Translations under genes and position numbers: made by a program
Assembly: GCA_009667805.1 (NCBI GenBank)
Contig: CM019066.1
Coordinates: 1,240,001 to 1,304,000 of the forward strand
Source: Leptobrachium leishanense
Taxonomy: Eukaryota; Chordata; Amphibia; Anura; Megophryidae
DNA: 64,000 nt
Direction: 5' to 3'
The notes under the pieces: model-generated
Seen by the model: the letters and a program-made list of their open reading frames with translations, nothing else
The model's database searches: none
What the model was told of the DNA's origin: nothing
Part shown: piece after piece, positions 1-13,545 of the stretch
Position numbering within the stretch: position 1 is the first letter of the stretch
Layout of the letters: every line of letters begins with the position of its first letter

Positions 1-593
1 GTGGCTGCCTGGAGTGGACGATGCAGATCCTGGGGAGCACTGAGAGCAGCCAGATCCTGGGGAGCACTGAGAGCAGCCAGTATCTCGGGAGCACTGAGAG
101 CCACCAGTTCCTGGGGAGCACTGAGAGCCACCAGTTCCTGGGGAGCACTGAGAGCCACCAGTTCCTGGGGAGCACTGAGAGCCACCAGTTCCTGGGGAGC
201 ACTGAGAGCCACCAGTTCCTGGGGAGCACTGAGAGCCACCAGTTCCTGGGGAGCACTGAGAGCCACCAGTTCCTGGGGAGCACTGAGAGCCACCAGTTCC
301 TGGGGAGCACTGAGAGCCACCAGTTCCTGGGGAGCACTGAGAGCCACCAGTTCCTGGGGAGCACTGAGAGCCGCCAGTTCCTGAGGAGCACTGAGAGCCG
401 CCAGTTCCTGAGGAGCACTGAGAGCCGCCAGTTCCTGAGGAGCACTGAGAGCCGCCAGTTCCTGGGGAGCACTGAGAGCAGCCAGATCCTGGGGAGCACT
501 GAGAGCAGCCAGATCCTGGGGAGCACTGAGAGCAGCCAGATCCTGGGGAGCACTGAGAACAGCCAGATCCTGGGGAGCCCTGAATCTATGTAA
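1..593. repeat. 27-bp minisatellite, about 21 copies
   Basis: Tandem array with core CTGGGGAGCACTGAGAGCC. About ten central units are nearly identical. Units at both ends differ (AGATCC in place of AGTTCC, CAGCC in place of CACC, CTGAGG in place of CTGGGG), the usual picture of a homogenised centre with older edges. Because 27 is divisible by three, the array stays open in two frames as 9-residue repeats. I see no start context, splice site or non-repetitive coding sequence, so I do not call a gene. It continues beyond the left edge or starts at about base 20. Confidence 0.95.
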
Positions 594-854
594 CCTGTGT
601 ATATCTGGCTCTGATACTAGCCAGTGCCTCACCAGCCACTGACCTTACCGCATGTCCTGGTATGCAGGGAGGCCAGGCCAGGAAGCGGTGTGTGATTCTG
701 TTGATAATTCTCAGTGTACATTCTAGTTTTCTGCAAGGATTATCACATCAGGAGGAAGGAAGGAAAGGAAGAGGAATGAGAGATTTATAGAGTAAAAGAG
801 AGAGCGATAGAGGGAGAAAGGAGAGAGATGAGGAGAAATGGAGAATAAGACATA
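594..854. other. Unique-looking spacer with purine-rich stretch
   Basis: No gene or recognised repeat family. Positions 750-850 are strongly purine-rich (GGAAGGAAGG, AGAGAGCGATAGAGGGAGAAAGG), a low-complexity polypurine tract. Confidence 0.6.
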
Positions 855-1696
855 CAGGGTGATTCAAAGAGAATCGAAAAGTCACCGCATGTTCGGTAAC
901 TTTTCGTTCTCTTCAATTTGGTTCGTTTTGCCGATCCCATTTCGGTGACCCTGTGGTGTATTCGGCAAGCACCACAGGGTCCCCGAATTGCACGGAAAGG
1001 CTGCCGCAGACCCGATGAAAACTAACCGCAAAACCCGGCGAATGCACACCGAAAACACGCCAAAACATCTGGATTAACCCACCGAAAAACCCGAGCAGGA
1101 GCCGATCACACGCAGCGCAGCCTCCGGAAAAAGCCGACACAGCAGACAAGTGAAGTGAATAAATTAGGAAAACAGTTCGCTTGAATGTTTGAAAAGTGAA
1201 ACGCTGTTTGCAAAAAAACTACTGAGTGAAAATGTCTGAAATTTGCATGAGGTCCAGGGAAAGATAATAAAGAGGGCTGTTACAGAAAAAAAATAAGTAA
1301 ACTTAAAAAAATATGACTTTTTTTAAAAAAACAAAAAAAATCCAGAAAAATGCTTAAAATATCCTAAAAAAAAATCTATAAATAAAGAGACTCTTTACTG
1401 CAGAATTTTATAATTAACGGTTTATTAGATATTGATTTAAAACGGGAATATTTTTAACATTGAAACCTTTCACTGCCTGTTTGTGTTCTCTGAATAGCCA
1501 AAGCAGTGCTTTTTCATGGGGATTTCACTGCCCTCGAACAAGTACCGAACAGGCACTGTATGTGCAAGCAATTCGCCAGGATTTGGCGAATTGCCTGCTC
1601 TCTGGATAGCCGAATGGCCAAGAAAGGCAACCGAATGCTGATTTTCAGCATACGGTTACCTTTCTCAAGCAATTCAGATCTCATTGAATTACCCTG
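855..1696. mobile_element. Non-autonomous DNA element, CAGGGT-ended family
   Basis: The left end CAGGGTGATTCAAAGAGA and the reverse complement of the right end CAGGGTAATTCAATGAGA match at 16 of 18 positions. The flanking triplets are ATA and CTA, so the target duplication is imperfect. The 842-bp interior has no coding capacity. It carries CGCCGAAT-type motifs and a 'gcaccacagggtcccc' block that recur in related copies near 14.2 kb, 19.3-20.0 kb, 38.0 kb and 63.8 kb. Superfamily not established. Confidence 0.7.
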
Positions 1697-2169
1697 CTAG
1701 ATACAAGGACAGGTAGAAAAATACACAGATATAGATGGACATACAGAATACCAGATATTCAGAAAGAAGGATGCATAAATAGGTAAAAGGACAGAGTAAC
1801 AAAAGGACAGAAAAACAATCAAATATACATAGGAAGCCCCCCCTTACCCAACAGCCTTTTGCTTCACTGAGATGTGCATTGTGCACAGTGGCTAATGGTG
1901 TTGGGAGTACAGAGCTGCTGCCAGTCACTGAGTCCCACCACACACCTTCCCATTGCAGATTCTCTCCGCCCCACCTTGCAATTAGAGAGTATTTTACCTG
2001 ATGCAGCGGGCCCCAGGTGGCACCTGGGAACATTCAGAGGTAACTGCACCGCCTGGGACCCGCTGCTGCAGGTAAGATGTATCAGCGGGTCCCAGGCATT
2101 GGAGAGGTCTGGGGACACTTAGCCCGCGACCCAGTCTGCCCCTGGTCGCGACCCACTTTAGGATTCTTC
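1697..2169. other. Spacer with inverted GC-rich segments
   Basis: No gene seen. Positions 1990-2110 contain GC-rich segments in both orientations ('gcagcgggccccaggtgg', 'cagcgggtcccaggc'), probably a fragment of another repeat. Short open frames here overlap on both strands and lack coding features. Confidence 0.5.
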
Positions 2170-2183
2170 TTTACCTCATTAAG

Positions 2184-3136
<953 letters not shown>

Positions 3137-3271
3137 GTCCAAAGGTTCACATACTTTTTCCACCCTGCACTGTGAATGTTTACATGTTCTGTTCAATAAA
3201 AACATGAAAACCTATAATGTTTGTGTTGTATTATTTTAAGCAGACTGTGTTTTTCAAATTGTTGTGACTTA

Positions 3272-4881
<1,610 letters not shown>

Positions 4882-4970
4882 TAGATGAAGATCAGAGCAC
4901 ATTTTATTACCAATTCATGCAAAACTCCACATAATCCCAAAGGGTTCACATACTTTGTCTTGCCACTGTA

Positions 4971-5410
4971 TATTCAGTTCGACAGGTTCTACAGGCGAAT
5001 CAGGTAGGATTCAATGTTAAAAAAAAAAAAAGGAATATATTATCCTCTCTATTTAACCGTTTATTCTTTTCATTTTCAACAACCAGTCTTTTTATTTATT
5101 TATTTCTGGAAAAAATAAATATATATTTATTTGACAAAATATTTTATTTCAATATTTTTTTTATAGAACATTTTTATATTTACACACATTTTCATATGTT
5201 TAAACACCTTTTAGAAGTATAGTAAAGTCCCGGGGGGGGTTCTGCAGTTTGCCGGCGCTGGCCGGACTGATCGGAGACTCCATGTTCAGAACGCTTCGGG
5301 TACCCTGTGGTGAATAGTGATTTCACTGCAGGTGCGGCAGAATGGAATCGCCGATGTGTGCCAAACGAGAAAGTACTGAAATTTTGGTGTTTTCTGAATA
5401 TCCCCTTTAC
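4971..5410. repeat. CAGGGT-family relic
   Basis: Starts 'tattcagttcgacaggttctacagg', as at 18285-18310, followed by an AT-rich stretch with 'ccgtttattcttttca'. It contains 'ccctgtggtgaatagtgatttcactgcaggtgcgg' and ends with 'ttttctgaatatccc'. These are the subterminal motifs of the CAGGGT-ended family. The ends are degenerate and I could not define a target duplication. Confidence 0.5.
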
Positions 5411-6527
5411 TGATTCAACCACCTTTCTTACAGATAGCATCCTGTCAGCTGGACGATATGTGATGGCAATAGAATAGAAACAGGCATCCATTGTTTCGGA
5501 ATGAAAGATGTAACTGATAAGAAGAAGGACGTCTTAGCTCAGTGTCTAAGAAAGGTCTAGAGAATCAGGAAGCAGACATTCCCATGTTAAGAATGCCCAT
5601 AAAACTATAGCAGCTCTAACAAAAGGCTGACCTCTAATGTAACGTCACCAGATGTCATCATGCAGGCAATGGCAAGAATAAACCAGACGTCATTCATTAA
5701 ACCACAGCAACACTCACAGTTTGTGGTAGTTCCAGCCAAACGACGTGAAAATAATGAAATCCATCTTAGAAGAGGTGTGATGATAAACACCCCTCCCAAA
5801 AAGAAGGGGTAATAAAAAGGCAACACTGAGATAGAATAAGTATACATTTCCCACACTTAACGCTTCACTTTACACTTTCTTTATTCTGCTCTTCCCCTTT
5901 AAGGGACATCCTACGCACCCTGACCACTTTAACGTAGTAAAGCCAAAATCGCTGTGTGAAGCAGAGGAGTTGTCTACGCCCACATATCCTCCTTTTTCAG
6001 CTCGGGGTGTCCGAAAGTGCGTATCACGTGGAATTTTCATACTCAAGTTTCGCAGTGCCTGTGCAGAATGATCAGCACACGAGCATGAATCCTCAGCTGG
6101 CGCTTCCCAGAACGCCCACTACTGCAAGCGTTCAGACACAGGGAGATGTCACCCCTCAGAAATCATCGGTCCCAGAGTTGGTCCCCAGCAGGCGGGATAT
6201 TCAAAACCCCTCTGCTGAGTGACAGCTGGGTAGGCAGAGGAAACTCTTCTGGTTCACACAACAACATCAGCAAACAGGACTGGAGATTGGGGGGGGGGGG
6301 GCACGCCATGAAGCCTGACCACAATTAGAATTCCCACTTATTCAATCCCATTAGGATGCCTAGAGCAATTTTGTTTCAGTTTTAGAATTTTCTAGACATA
6401 GCTTTTATAGTTATCATGTCGAAGTGATTTCTAATTAATAAGGATATTTTAATAACAGATCGTTAAGAAGGCAAATAAGAAAAAACAAGCCAAAACATTG
6501 CAGCACATTGCATATTTAACAACTCAC
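5411..6527. other. TAF1B intron 3 sequence, no gene seen
   Basis: Lies on the 3' side of TAF1B exon 3 in the gene's direction, so it is the start of intron 3. I see only short unsupported open frames, a poly-G run at about 6290-6301 and a T2-like fragment ('ctttaagggacatcct' near 5898). I searched by eye for the next TAF1B exon (expected GWxWYVCEG-like coding) and did not find it. Confidence 0.55.
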
Positions 6528-6618
6528 CATCTTGCTTTTTCCTTTTCAAACCTCTGTTTAAAGACTGCGCTTTGGAATTCATTGAGAAAACATCTTCGGC
6601 GTCGACATCTTTGGTTTT
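6528..6618 (-). CDS. TAF1B: TAF1B exon 3 (basic linker after the zinc ribbon)
   Basis: A 91-nt internal exon on the minus strand. The acceptor is a pyrimidine tract ending CTATACTTTCAG directly before 6618, and the donor is GTGAGTTG starting at 6527. It starts in phase 0 after exon 2 and ends with one base of a split codon. It encodes 30 residues beginning KTKDVDAEDVF and including SLNRGLKRKKQ. The RGLK-plus-lysines stretch matches what I recall of vertebrate TAF1B, where an ALNRGLKKK segment follows the zinc ribbon at the same distance. It would link the ribbon to the cyclin-like core of this Pol I initiation factor. There is no in-frame stop. Later exons are outside the window. Family assignment is from memory of the human protein; boundaries are read from the sequence. 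Confidence 0.88.
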
Positions 6619-7439
6619 CTGAAAGTATAGACATTATAACCTCAGTACAAAAAGTGCAAGAAAATTAAAATGCCCCTGTCGTGGGCAACACTGTTTTTGC
6701 CCATTTGACAGGGCTCTCTGACTCCATGAAGGTCAGTGATATTCCTCTTTAACCCCTTAGTGACCGGGCGGTTTTACACAAATCCGTCCGTTCGTGACCG
6801 CAGCTGTTTTTATGTTTCTGCGCTCTTAGTGTTTACGTCAAATTTTCCTCTTACTCGTTTATGTAACCCACACATATTTTACACTGTTTTTCTCGTCACT
6901 AAATGGACTTTATAAAGATACCATTTTTTTCATCATTTCATATAATTTACTATAAAAAATATTGTGAAATATGACACAAAAATTGAAAAAACACCACTTT
7001 TTCGAACTTTGACCCCCAAAATTTCTTATGTATCAACAACCGTCAAAAAAAATTTATTCCTTAGTAGTTTCTAAATTTAGTACTGAGTTTAGCAATACCC
7101 AATGTTTACATATTCCTCGCTTTTTTCCTTATTTTATGCAACAATAAGTGCAAGTAGCACTTTGCCATTTCCAAAGAGTTTATTTTCAAAACTAGTGATA
7201 GTGACATTGTAACACTGATATCTGTCACTAATTCCTGAATAACCCTCCACATATACATATTTTTTTAAAGTACACAAATCAAGGTATTAAACTTGGGTAT
7301 TTTGACTCTTTCCATGCAAACCATTTTACCACAAATCTTATGCCAAAGTTTGAGAAAAAAAAAAAAATTTGGTGATTTTTTTTTTTTGAACGCAATTTAA
7401 GAATACATGTACTGTGAACTTTAAGGTTTACTGCCAAAA

Positions 7440-8240
7440 AGCACCCCAAAATATGTTCAGCAACATCTTCTGAGTAAATTGATACCACCCAAGTATAGGT
7501 ATGTCGGGTCATTTGGGGGCTAAAAGGCCTTATTTGGGGGGTGCGCATTTCAGTTTTCCAACTTGGAATTTTCACATTTCGTCATCATGCACCCATGTCC
7601 TATTTGGGACATTTTTGAAGCCGGCCAAAGTAATTTACCCCCATCAAACCATATATTTTTTAGAAAGGGCACACCCTAGGGTGCTTCAAAGAGTTGTATT
7701 TTAACACTTTCCATGCACTAGCTCTTTGTCAATCTTTCAGGTAGTCACTTTTTGTGTTATTTTTTCACACACATTGTACTTTAGGCATGAATTGTCAAAT
7801 CCAGTTATGGGTTACTGCCAAAAAACACCCCAAACTATGTTCAGCAACATCTTCTGAGTAAATTGATACCACCCATGTATAGGTATGTCGGGTCATGGGG
7901 GGCTAAAAGGCCTTATTTGGGGGGTGCGCATTTCAGTTTTCCAACTTGGAATTTTCACATTTCGTCATCATGCACCCATGTCCTATTTGGGACATTTTTG
8001 AAGCCGGCCAAAGTAATTTACCCCCATCAAACCATATATTTTTTAGAAAGGGCACACCCTAGGGTGCTTCAAAGAGTTGTATTTTAACACTTTCCATGCA
8101 CTAGCTCTTTGTCAATCTTTCAGGTAGTCACTTTTTGTGTTATTTTTTCACACACATTGTACTTTAGGCATGAATTGTCAAATCCAGTTATGGGTTACTG
8201 CCAAAAAACACCCAAAATATGTTCAGCAACATCTTCTGAG
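7440..8240. repeat. Two ~380-bp tandem copies inside the piggyBac-type element
   Basis: Segments starting 'actgccaaaaagcacccc' near 7431 and 'actgccaaaaaacacccc' near 7813 are nearly identical, including 'gtatgtcgggtcat', 'cttatttggggggtgcgcat' and 'gggcacaccctagggtgctt'. A third copy begins near 8197 and diverges. The matching open frames at 7501 and 7863 are shadows of this duplication. Confidence 0.85.
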
Positions 8241-8550
8241 TAATTGATACCACCCATATATAGATTTGTTCTGTTGTTTTTGGGGTGCTACGCCAATCTT
8301 TGACATGTGCTTGTCAATTTTCTAATTTGACATACAGTATCTTCTTTGCTTATTCTTCTTTTTAGGGGCCTTTTTACATACCCCAGTTTTATGAACGTGC
8401 ATATATTTGGTAAGCTAACACCCCAAAGTATTGTAAATGGAGTGTTTTTATGCTATGGATGCATCCGTTTGCTCCAAACAAATTAGATACTGTTTGGTGG
8501 TCATTTTTCATTTTCACACCCACATCAGTTTTGGACTGTGATTTAGGAGA

Positions 8551-10260
8551 CACTGTTGTTTTTTACTGCATGAAAACTCTCCAGGTTGTTTTCTGCAAGG
8601 TCTCCTGAGTACACCCATGCCCCCCATGCCTAGGTTTGCCAGGATTTTGGGAAGGTTCAAATACAATTTTTATGACTTTGTCATTAGAGTTGAAATTGAG
8701 ATTATTTCTTCAGCTAGGCCTATCTTTGGTTTTGGGTCTACCGCATACCCCAGTTTGAATTATTGCCAGAAAATTGTTTATATTTGTTATGTTGACACCC
8801 CAAGGTATTGCATATGGAGTGCTTTGATGCCATGGATGCAACGGTTTTAGCCCAAAACATTTTGGCACAAGGTGTGTGGCGGTAATTTTTCAATTTTCAG
8901 ATTTTTACGCCCACAGTAGTTTTGGACTGTGATTTAGCAGACACTGTTGTTTGTTACTGCATGAAAACTCTCCAGGTTGTTTTCTGCAAGATCTCCTGAG
9001 TACACCCATGCCCCCCATGCCTAGGTTTGCCAGGATTTTGGGAAGGTTCAAATACAATTTTTATGACTTTGTCATTAGAGTTGAAATTGAGATTATTTCT
9101 TCAGCTAGGCCTATCTTTGGTTTTGGGTCTACCGCATACCCCAGTTTGAATTATTGCCAGAAAATTGTATATTTGTTATGTTGACACCCCAAGGTATTGC
9201 ATATGGAGTGCTTTGATGCCATGGATGCAACGGTTTTAGCCCAAAACATTTGGCAACAAGGTGTGTGGCGGTAATTTTTCAATTTTCAAGATTTTTACGC
9301 CCACAGTAGTTTTGGACTGTGATTTAGCAGACACTGTTGTTTGTTACTGCATGAAAACTCTCCAGGTTGTTTTCTGCAAGATCTCCTGAGTACACCCATG
9401 CCCCCCATGCCTAGGTTTGCCAGGATTTTGGGAAGGTTCAAATACAATTTTTATGACTTTGTCATTAGAGTTGAAATTGAGATTATTTCTTCAGCTAGGC
9501 CTATCTTTGGTTTTGGGTCTACCGCATACCCCAGTTTGAATTATTGCCAGAAAATTGTTTATATTTGTTATGTTGACACCCCAAGGTATTGCATATGGAG
9601 TGCTTTGATGCCATGGATGCAACGGTTTTAGCCCAAAACATTTGGCAACAAGGTGTGTGGCGGTAATTTTTCAATTTTCAGATTTTTACGCCCACAGTAG
9701 TTTTGGACTGTGATTTAGGCTAGGGTCAGACGAGCGTAGTGTTCACGTCCGTTGATCGCGCCTAAAAGTACGTCCGTGATAGCATGACATAAAGTCCAAT
9801 GGAGCCCGACACACGAAGTACGTCCGCACTGAACTGCGGACGCACAACGGCCGCGGCCCACGGACGCAAGGCAGGCAAGAACGTAGAACCGCTAGAACGG
9901 CCGCACAAAGTGCGCTGCGTCCGCAACGTCTGCATAGCTTTGTGTGTGAGTGATGGAACGTGGTCAGACGGACTGCATTTATACGTCCTGCATTTTTCAC
10001 GGACAAAATGGTTTTGCAATTGAATTTATTGTCCCTCCTACATCTGTCAAAAAAATAAATGTCAGTGAAAAAACGGACTGTGTGACCACTACTGCGTCTT
10101 CCGTACTGACGATGTCCGTACTGCACGGACGTACAGTCCGTAGAAATCACGCTCGTCTGACCCTAGCCTTAGCAGACACTGTTGTTTGTTACTGCATGAA
10201 AACTCTCCAGGTTGTTTTCTGCAAGATCTCCTGAGTACACCCATGCCCCCCATGCATAGG
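8551..10260. repeat. ~390-bp tandem repeats inside the piggyBac-type element
   Basis: Units starting 'acactgttgtt' at about 8551, 8941, 9331 and (after the MITE) 10177 are almost identical over 'actgcatgaaaactctccagg' and 'cctgagtacacccatgcc'. The last unit is partial and merges into the transposase relic near 10260-10336. Identical open frames at 8617, 8951 and 9341 simply reflect the repeat. Confidence 0.88.
9718..10168. mobile_element. PIF/Harbinger-type MITE, 451 bp
   Basis: Inverted ends GGCTAGGGTCAGACGAGCG, with TTA duplicated at 9715-9717 and 10169-10171. The uninterrupted neighbouring repeat unit reads 'gtgatttagcagacac', which confirms the insertion and the 3-bp duplication. A 3-bp TWA target and GGC-type ends fit PIF/Harbinger. 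The interior is rich in ACGTCCGT and has no transposase. Confidence 0.88.
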
Positions 10261-10335
10261 TGTGCAAAGATTTTGGCCAAAATACAGCACCAATTGTAGA
10301 ACATAAAAATGTACGAATAAAATGTAAAAGTCTGG

Positions 10336-10989
10336 TGCCTGTCAAACTGGGGATGCTCTCTAGGGGAGCACAGGCTGTTGTCACTGAAGTGCATGAAACG
10401 CAAAATGTTTTCATACCTTCTACGTGACATTGATTGGAGGTAAATGGGGGTAGAGCAGATGGGGCTACTGCTCCAGCAGGAGCGAATTGAGGGCTTCTTT
10501 ATGATGCCCTCAGCATAGTAAGTGCCCAGAATTTCAGAAATTCTGGCACATCTAGCGGGGTCCATTGCTGCCTTGCCAAGTAGGAGTCTGGCTTCGCAGC
10601 ACAATGCTGATGGGCATACAGATTTGATTGGGCCACGATGTGCCCAACAAATCATCCCCCATAAACACCTGCAAAAACTGTGTGGCGGTAAATCCTGCAA
10701 CATCAATATTGATGCCAGGATTTGCCGTGAAAGGAGGGATATCTGGCCTCTGGCGATGAGGCACTACCCACTCCTCAGCTGGAGCTGTGCGTCTCCTGCT
10801 GGCAGGTGGTGACCCAGGATCTGCATCAGAAACATCACTAGATACATCAGCCAGCATAGATAATGTATCTAGCGACGCCTCTGAGCAGTTAGCGGGGTCG
10901 AAATGAGGGTCTGAGTCTGACGCAGATGCCTCAGATTCTGACGCCAGGATGGCATATGCCTCCTCGGCGCTGTACACCCTCTCAGACAT
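10336..10989 (-). pseudogene. piggyBac-type (PGBD-like) transposase, N-terminal remnant
   Basis: The minus-strand frame opens at MSERVYSAEEAYA with a serine- and acid-rich N-terminus. It then reads PPFTANPGINIDVAGF and QVFMGDDLLG, the conserved entry into the piggyBac-type transposase domain. A frameshift follows near 10640, and homology resumes in another frame with IIKKPSIRSCW, TPIYLQSMSRRRYE and ILRFMHFSDNS up to FDR near 10336. The aspartate-bearing catalytic core that should follow is absent; tandem repeats occupy its place. Not functional. Confidence 0.85.
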
Positions 10990-11450
10990 TAATATATAAT
11001 AGATTATAAAATTTTATAATTATTATATATATATAAGCGGATTGTTGGTTCTTAGAAGAACCGTTGGGTTTCACAAGAAAATACAAATAAACACCTAAAT
11101 CTCTCTAAATCCCTCTAAACCTGCCTCAATTCTTCTAAATCTCCCTAAAATCTCTCTAAATCTGCCTCAATTTTTCTAATCTCACTAAATCTCACTAAAA
11201 TCTCTAACCTGTCAAATCTGATCTCTCTCTCTCGCTCACCAAAACACAAGTGAGGAGAGGGAGGGAGAATCACAGAGGTCAGAGCCAATATTTACAAAAT
11301 ATTGGCCTGACCTGACAAATTAGAAATTTTATTTTGATTTTTTCTAACTTCTGATTGGATGTTGCTAGCCTGCCTCTCTGATGAGGCAGGCTAGGAACAT
11401 CCCACTCAGCCCCAAGATGACCCTGCCCTTAGAACCCTGACCCTGCCCTT

Positions 11451-11846
11451 AGAACCCTACCCCTAACCCTACCCCTAACCCTAACCCTACCCCTAACCCT
11501 ACCCCTACCCTACCCCTAACCCTACCCCTACCCCTAACCCTACCCCTAACCCTAACCCTAACCCCTAACCCTACCCCCCCCCCCTAACCCTAACCCTAAC
11601 CCTAACCCTAACCCTAACCCTACCCCTAACCCTACCCCTAACCCTAACCCTAACCCTAACCCTAACCCTACCCCTAACCCTACCCCTAACCCTACCCCTA
11701 ACCCTACCCCTAACCCTAACCCTAACCCTAACCCTACCCCTAACCCTAACCCTACCCCTACCCCTAACCCTAACCCTAACCCTAACCCTACCCCTAACCC
11801 TAACCCTAACCCTAACCCTAACCCTAACCCTAACCCTACCCCTAAC
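11451..11846. repeat. Telomere-like CCCTAA block inside the piggyBac-type element
   Basis: About 400 bases of CCCTAA mixed with CCCCTAA and CCCCTAC variants and one C-run (11573-11583). The vertebrate telomere unit TTAGGG is read on the minus strand, the same direction as the transposase. It lies well inside the TTAA-bounded element, not at a chromosome end. Degenerate CTCTCTAAAT-type repeats precede it at 11098-11210. Confidence 0.9.
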
Positions 11847-11939
11847 TGTCAGTTTATTTTATTTATTTTTCTTTTTTTACACACTTTTATTTTACTTTTT
11901 TTTACACTTTTTTTTAACTTTTTTTTCCACTTTTTTTTA

Positions 11940-12434
11940 CTCTGCTGGGTGCCTTGATCCCTCGAGGCACCCAGCAGAGCACCTGATCACTGATGTGATC
12001 GTTTTTGTACTGAGTGCCACGATACCTCGTGGCACTCAGTACTTCCTGCCGCTACCGGAAGTGATCGCTCGGGGGGAGCGATCACGGACGGACCGGCGGC
12101 AGGTAAGTATATTACAAGGATGCCTCGATGTCGAGGCATCCTTGTAATATGCTCAGAGCAGCTGGAAGCGATCCGATCGCTTCCAGCGCTCTGTAGAAGT
12201 GCCGGGCACCTCTCCGGTGCAACCGGATGTAGATCGCTCCCGGGGAGCGATCACATGGTGCCCCGGCACTTCTAACGGCCATTGCACGGATGCCTGGACT
12301 CCCAGGCATCCTGCAATGGCGTTTGAGCTGCTGGAAGCGATCCGATCGCTTCCAGCAGCTCAAAAACGGCAGGACGTACCATGTACGTCAGCGGGTCTAA
12401 GAGAGACCCGCTGCAATGACGTACATGGTACGTC
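11940..12434. repeat. Cluster of perfect hairpins near the piggyBac-type right end
   Basis: Consecutive inverted repeats: CTGCTGGGTGCC facing GGCACCCAGCAG (11941-11978), GTACTGAGTGCCACGA facing its complement (12007-12042), ATATTACAAGGATGCCTCGA facing its complement (12109-12150), a GAAGCGATCCGATCGCTTC palindrome repeated at 12155-12190 and near 12335, and ACGTACCATGTACGTCA facing its complement (12374-12433). These look like subterminal structure of the element. Confidence 0.85.
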
Positions 12435-12450
12435 CTCGGTCCTTAAGGGG

Positions 12451-12784
12451 TTAAATATTCTACCTAGGGCTGCTGCGGGCAGAGAGGTGCCCTACAGGAC
12501 AGCCCCCCCCCCACTCAGTCACGGTGCTGTGACACAGCTTGTGACAGACACCCAGAGCAGCAAACTGCCTGAACGGGAGGGCTGTCCCGTAGCTGTCCTC
12601 TCTGCTCGCACCTCCCTCCTGTGCCAGGTCTCATGAGGGACCAGGAAACTTTATCTGAATATCTGTTTTTTTTTAGTCATAATATAGGTCAGCAAAAAAT
12701 TACTGATCTAAATAAAGGAGGCACGCCCTGTCAAATGGATAAAAGCAGTCAAGACAATGGCACTTTAATATTCAATCGTATAAC
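12451..12784. other. Spacer between piggyBac-type element and LINE fragment
   Basis: GC-rich first half with a C-run near 12506-12516, then AT-rich sequence. No recognised feature. Confidence 0.5.
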
Positions 12785-12787
12785 TAA

Positions 12788-13110
12788 ACTGGCCGTCGCT
12801 GGAATCTAGACGCACGCTTCACCTTTCCAATCTGGTGTTTAAGAGCTTTTCTGGGAAGCTACCACCCTACCTGAATAAACTGCTTCCCCCAGCAGCTTCC
12901 TCATCCTATAACCTCAAATCCAGGACCTGCACCTTACTTGCAATACCACAATACAAAAAGAAAGTGTCTCGATCCTCATTTTCCTACAGAGCACCGCATT
13001 TCTGGAATAACCTCCCAGACGCCATCAAATCTTCCCCCAGTCTAAAGTGCCTTAAGAGCTCCCTAATAACATACCCCAATACAGAATGCACCTGTAAACA
13101 TGTAACATAG
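12788..13110 (+). pseudogene. LINE ORF2 C-terminal fragment (copy 1)
   Basis: Open from 12835 to 13110 and colinear with LINE copy 2. It shows SNLVFKSFSGKLPPYL, LLPPAASSSYNL, LLAIPQYKKKVSRSSF and YRAPHFWNNLPDAI. The reverse transcriptase and endonuclease parts are missing through 5' truncation. The stop region runs directly into the 39-bp repeat array, whose first unit overlaps the normal 3' sequence 'aatacagaatgcacctg'. Confidence 0.8.
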
Positions 13111-13545
13111 TGACTATATACAGAATGCACCTGTAAACATGTAACAGTGACTATATACAGAATGCACCTGTAAACATGTAACATAATGACTATATACAGA
13201 ATGCACCTGTAAACATGTAACATAATGACTATATACAGAATGCACCTGTAAACATGTAACATAGTGACAATATACAGAATGCACCTGTAAACATGTAACA
13301 TAGTGACAATATACAGAATGCACCTGTAAACATGTAACATAATGACTATATACAGAATGTACCTGTAAACATGTAACATAATGACTATATACAGAATGCA
13401 CCTGTAAACATGTAACATAGTGACTATATACAGAATGCACCTGTAAACATGTAACATAGTGACTATATACAGAATGCACCTGTAAACATGTAACATAATG
13501 ACTATATACAGAATGCACCTGTAAACATGTAACACAGTGACTATA
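13080..13545. repeat. 39-bp tandem repeat expanded from the LINE 3' end
   Basis: About 11-12 units of 'acagaatgcacctgtaaaca' followed by TGTAACATAGTGACTATAT. LINE copies 2 (29573-29612) and 3 (complement, near 42100-42140) carry this sequence only once, so the array is a local expansion after or during insertion. Some units have ATAATGAC in place of ATAGTGAC. Open frames on the minus strand are 13-residue repeats without meaning. Confidence 0.92.

Larger units (their letters stand above)
6753..12450 (-). mobile_element. piggyBac-type element, 5.7 kb, degenerate
   Basis: Bounded by TTAA at 6749-6752 and 12451-12454. The ends are inverted: CCCCTTAGTGACC on the left and, read inward, CCCCTTAAGGACC on the right. 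A broken piggyBac-type transposase lies on the minus strand at about 10336-10989. In transposase direction the order is: right end with several perfect hairpins, telomere-like array, AT-rich leader, N-terminal coding part, then ~390-bp and ~380-bp tandem repeats out to the left end. A PIF-type MITE (9718-10168) is inserted within the repeats. Confidence 0.8.

Noticed and set aside
21..593. 190-residue open frame of 9-residue repeats
   Set aside because: It is a translation of a 27-bp minisatellite, open in more than one frame, with no start context, splice sites or unique sequence.
8617..9631. Three nearly identical 77-96-residue open frames
   Set aside because: They repeat with the ~390-bp tandem unit and have no recognisable protein features.
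10522..10812. Plus-strand open frame of 96 residues
   Set aside because: It is the shadow of the minus-strand piggyBac-type transposase remnant.
11451..11846. A true chromosome end
   Set aside because: The CCCTAA repeats are degenerate, internal, and bounded by one TTAA-flanked element with unrelated sequence on both sides.
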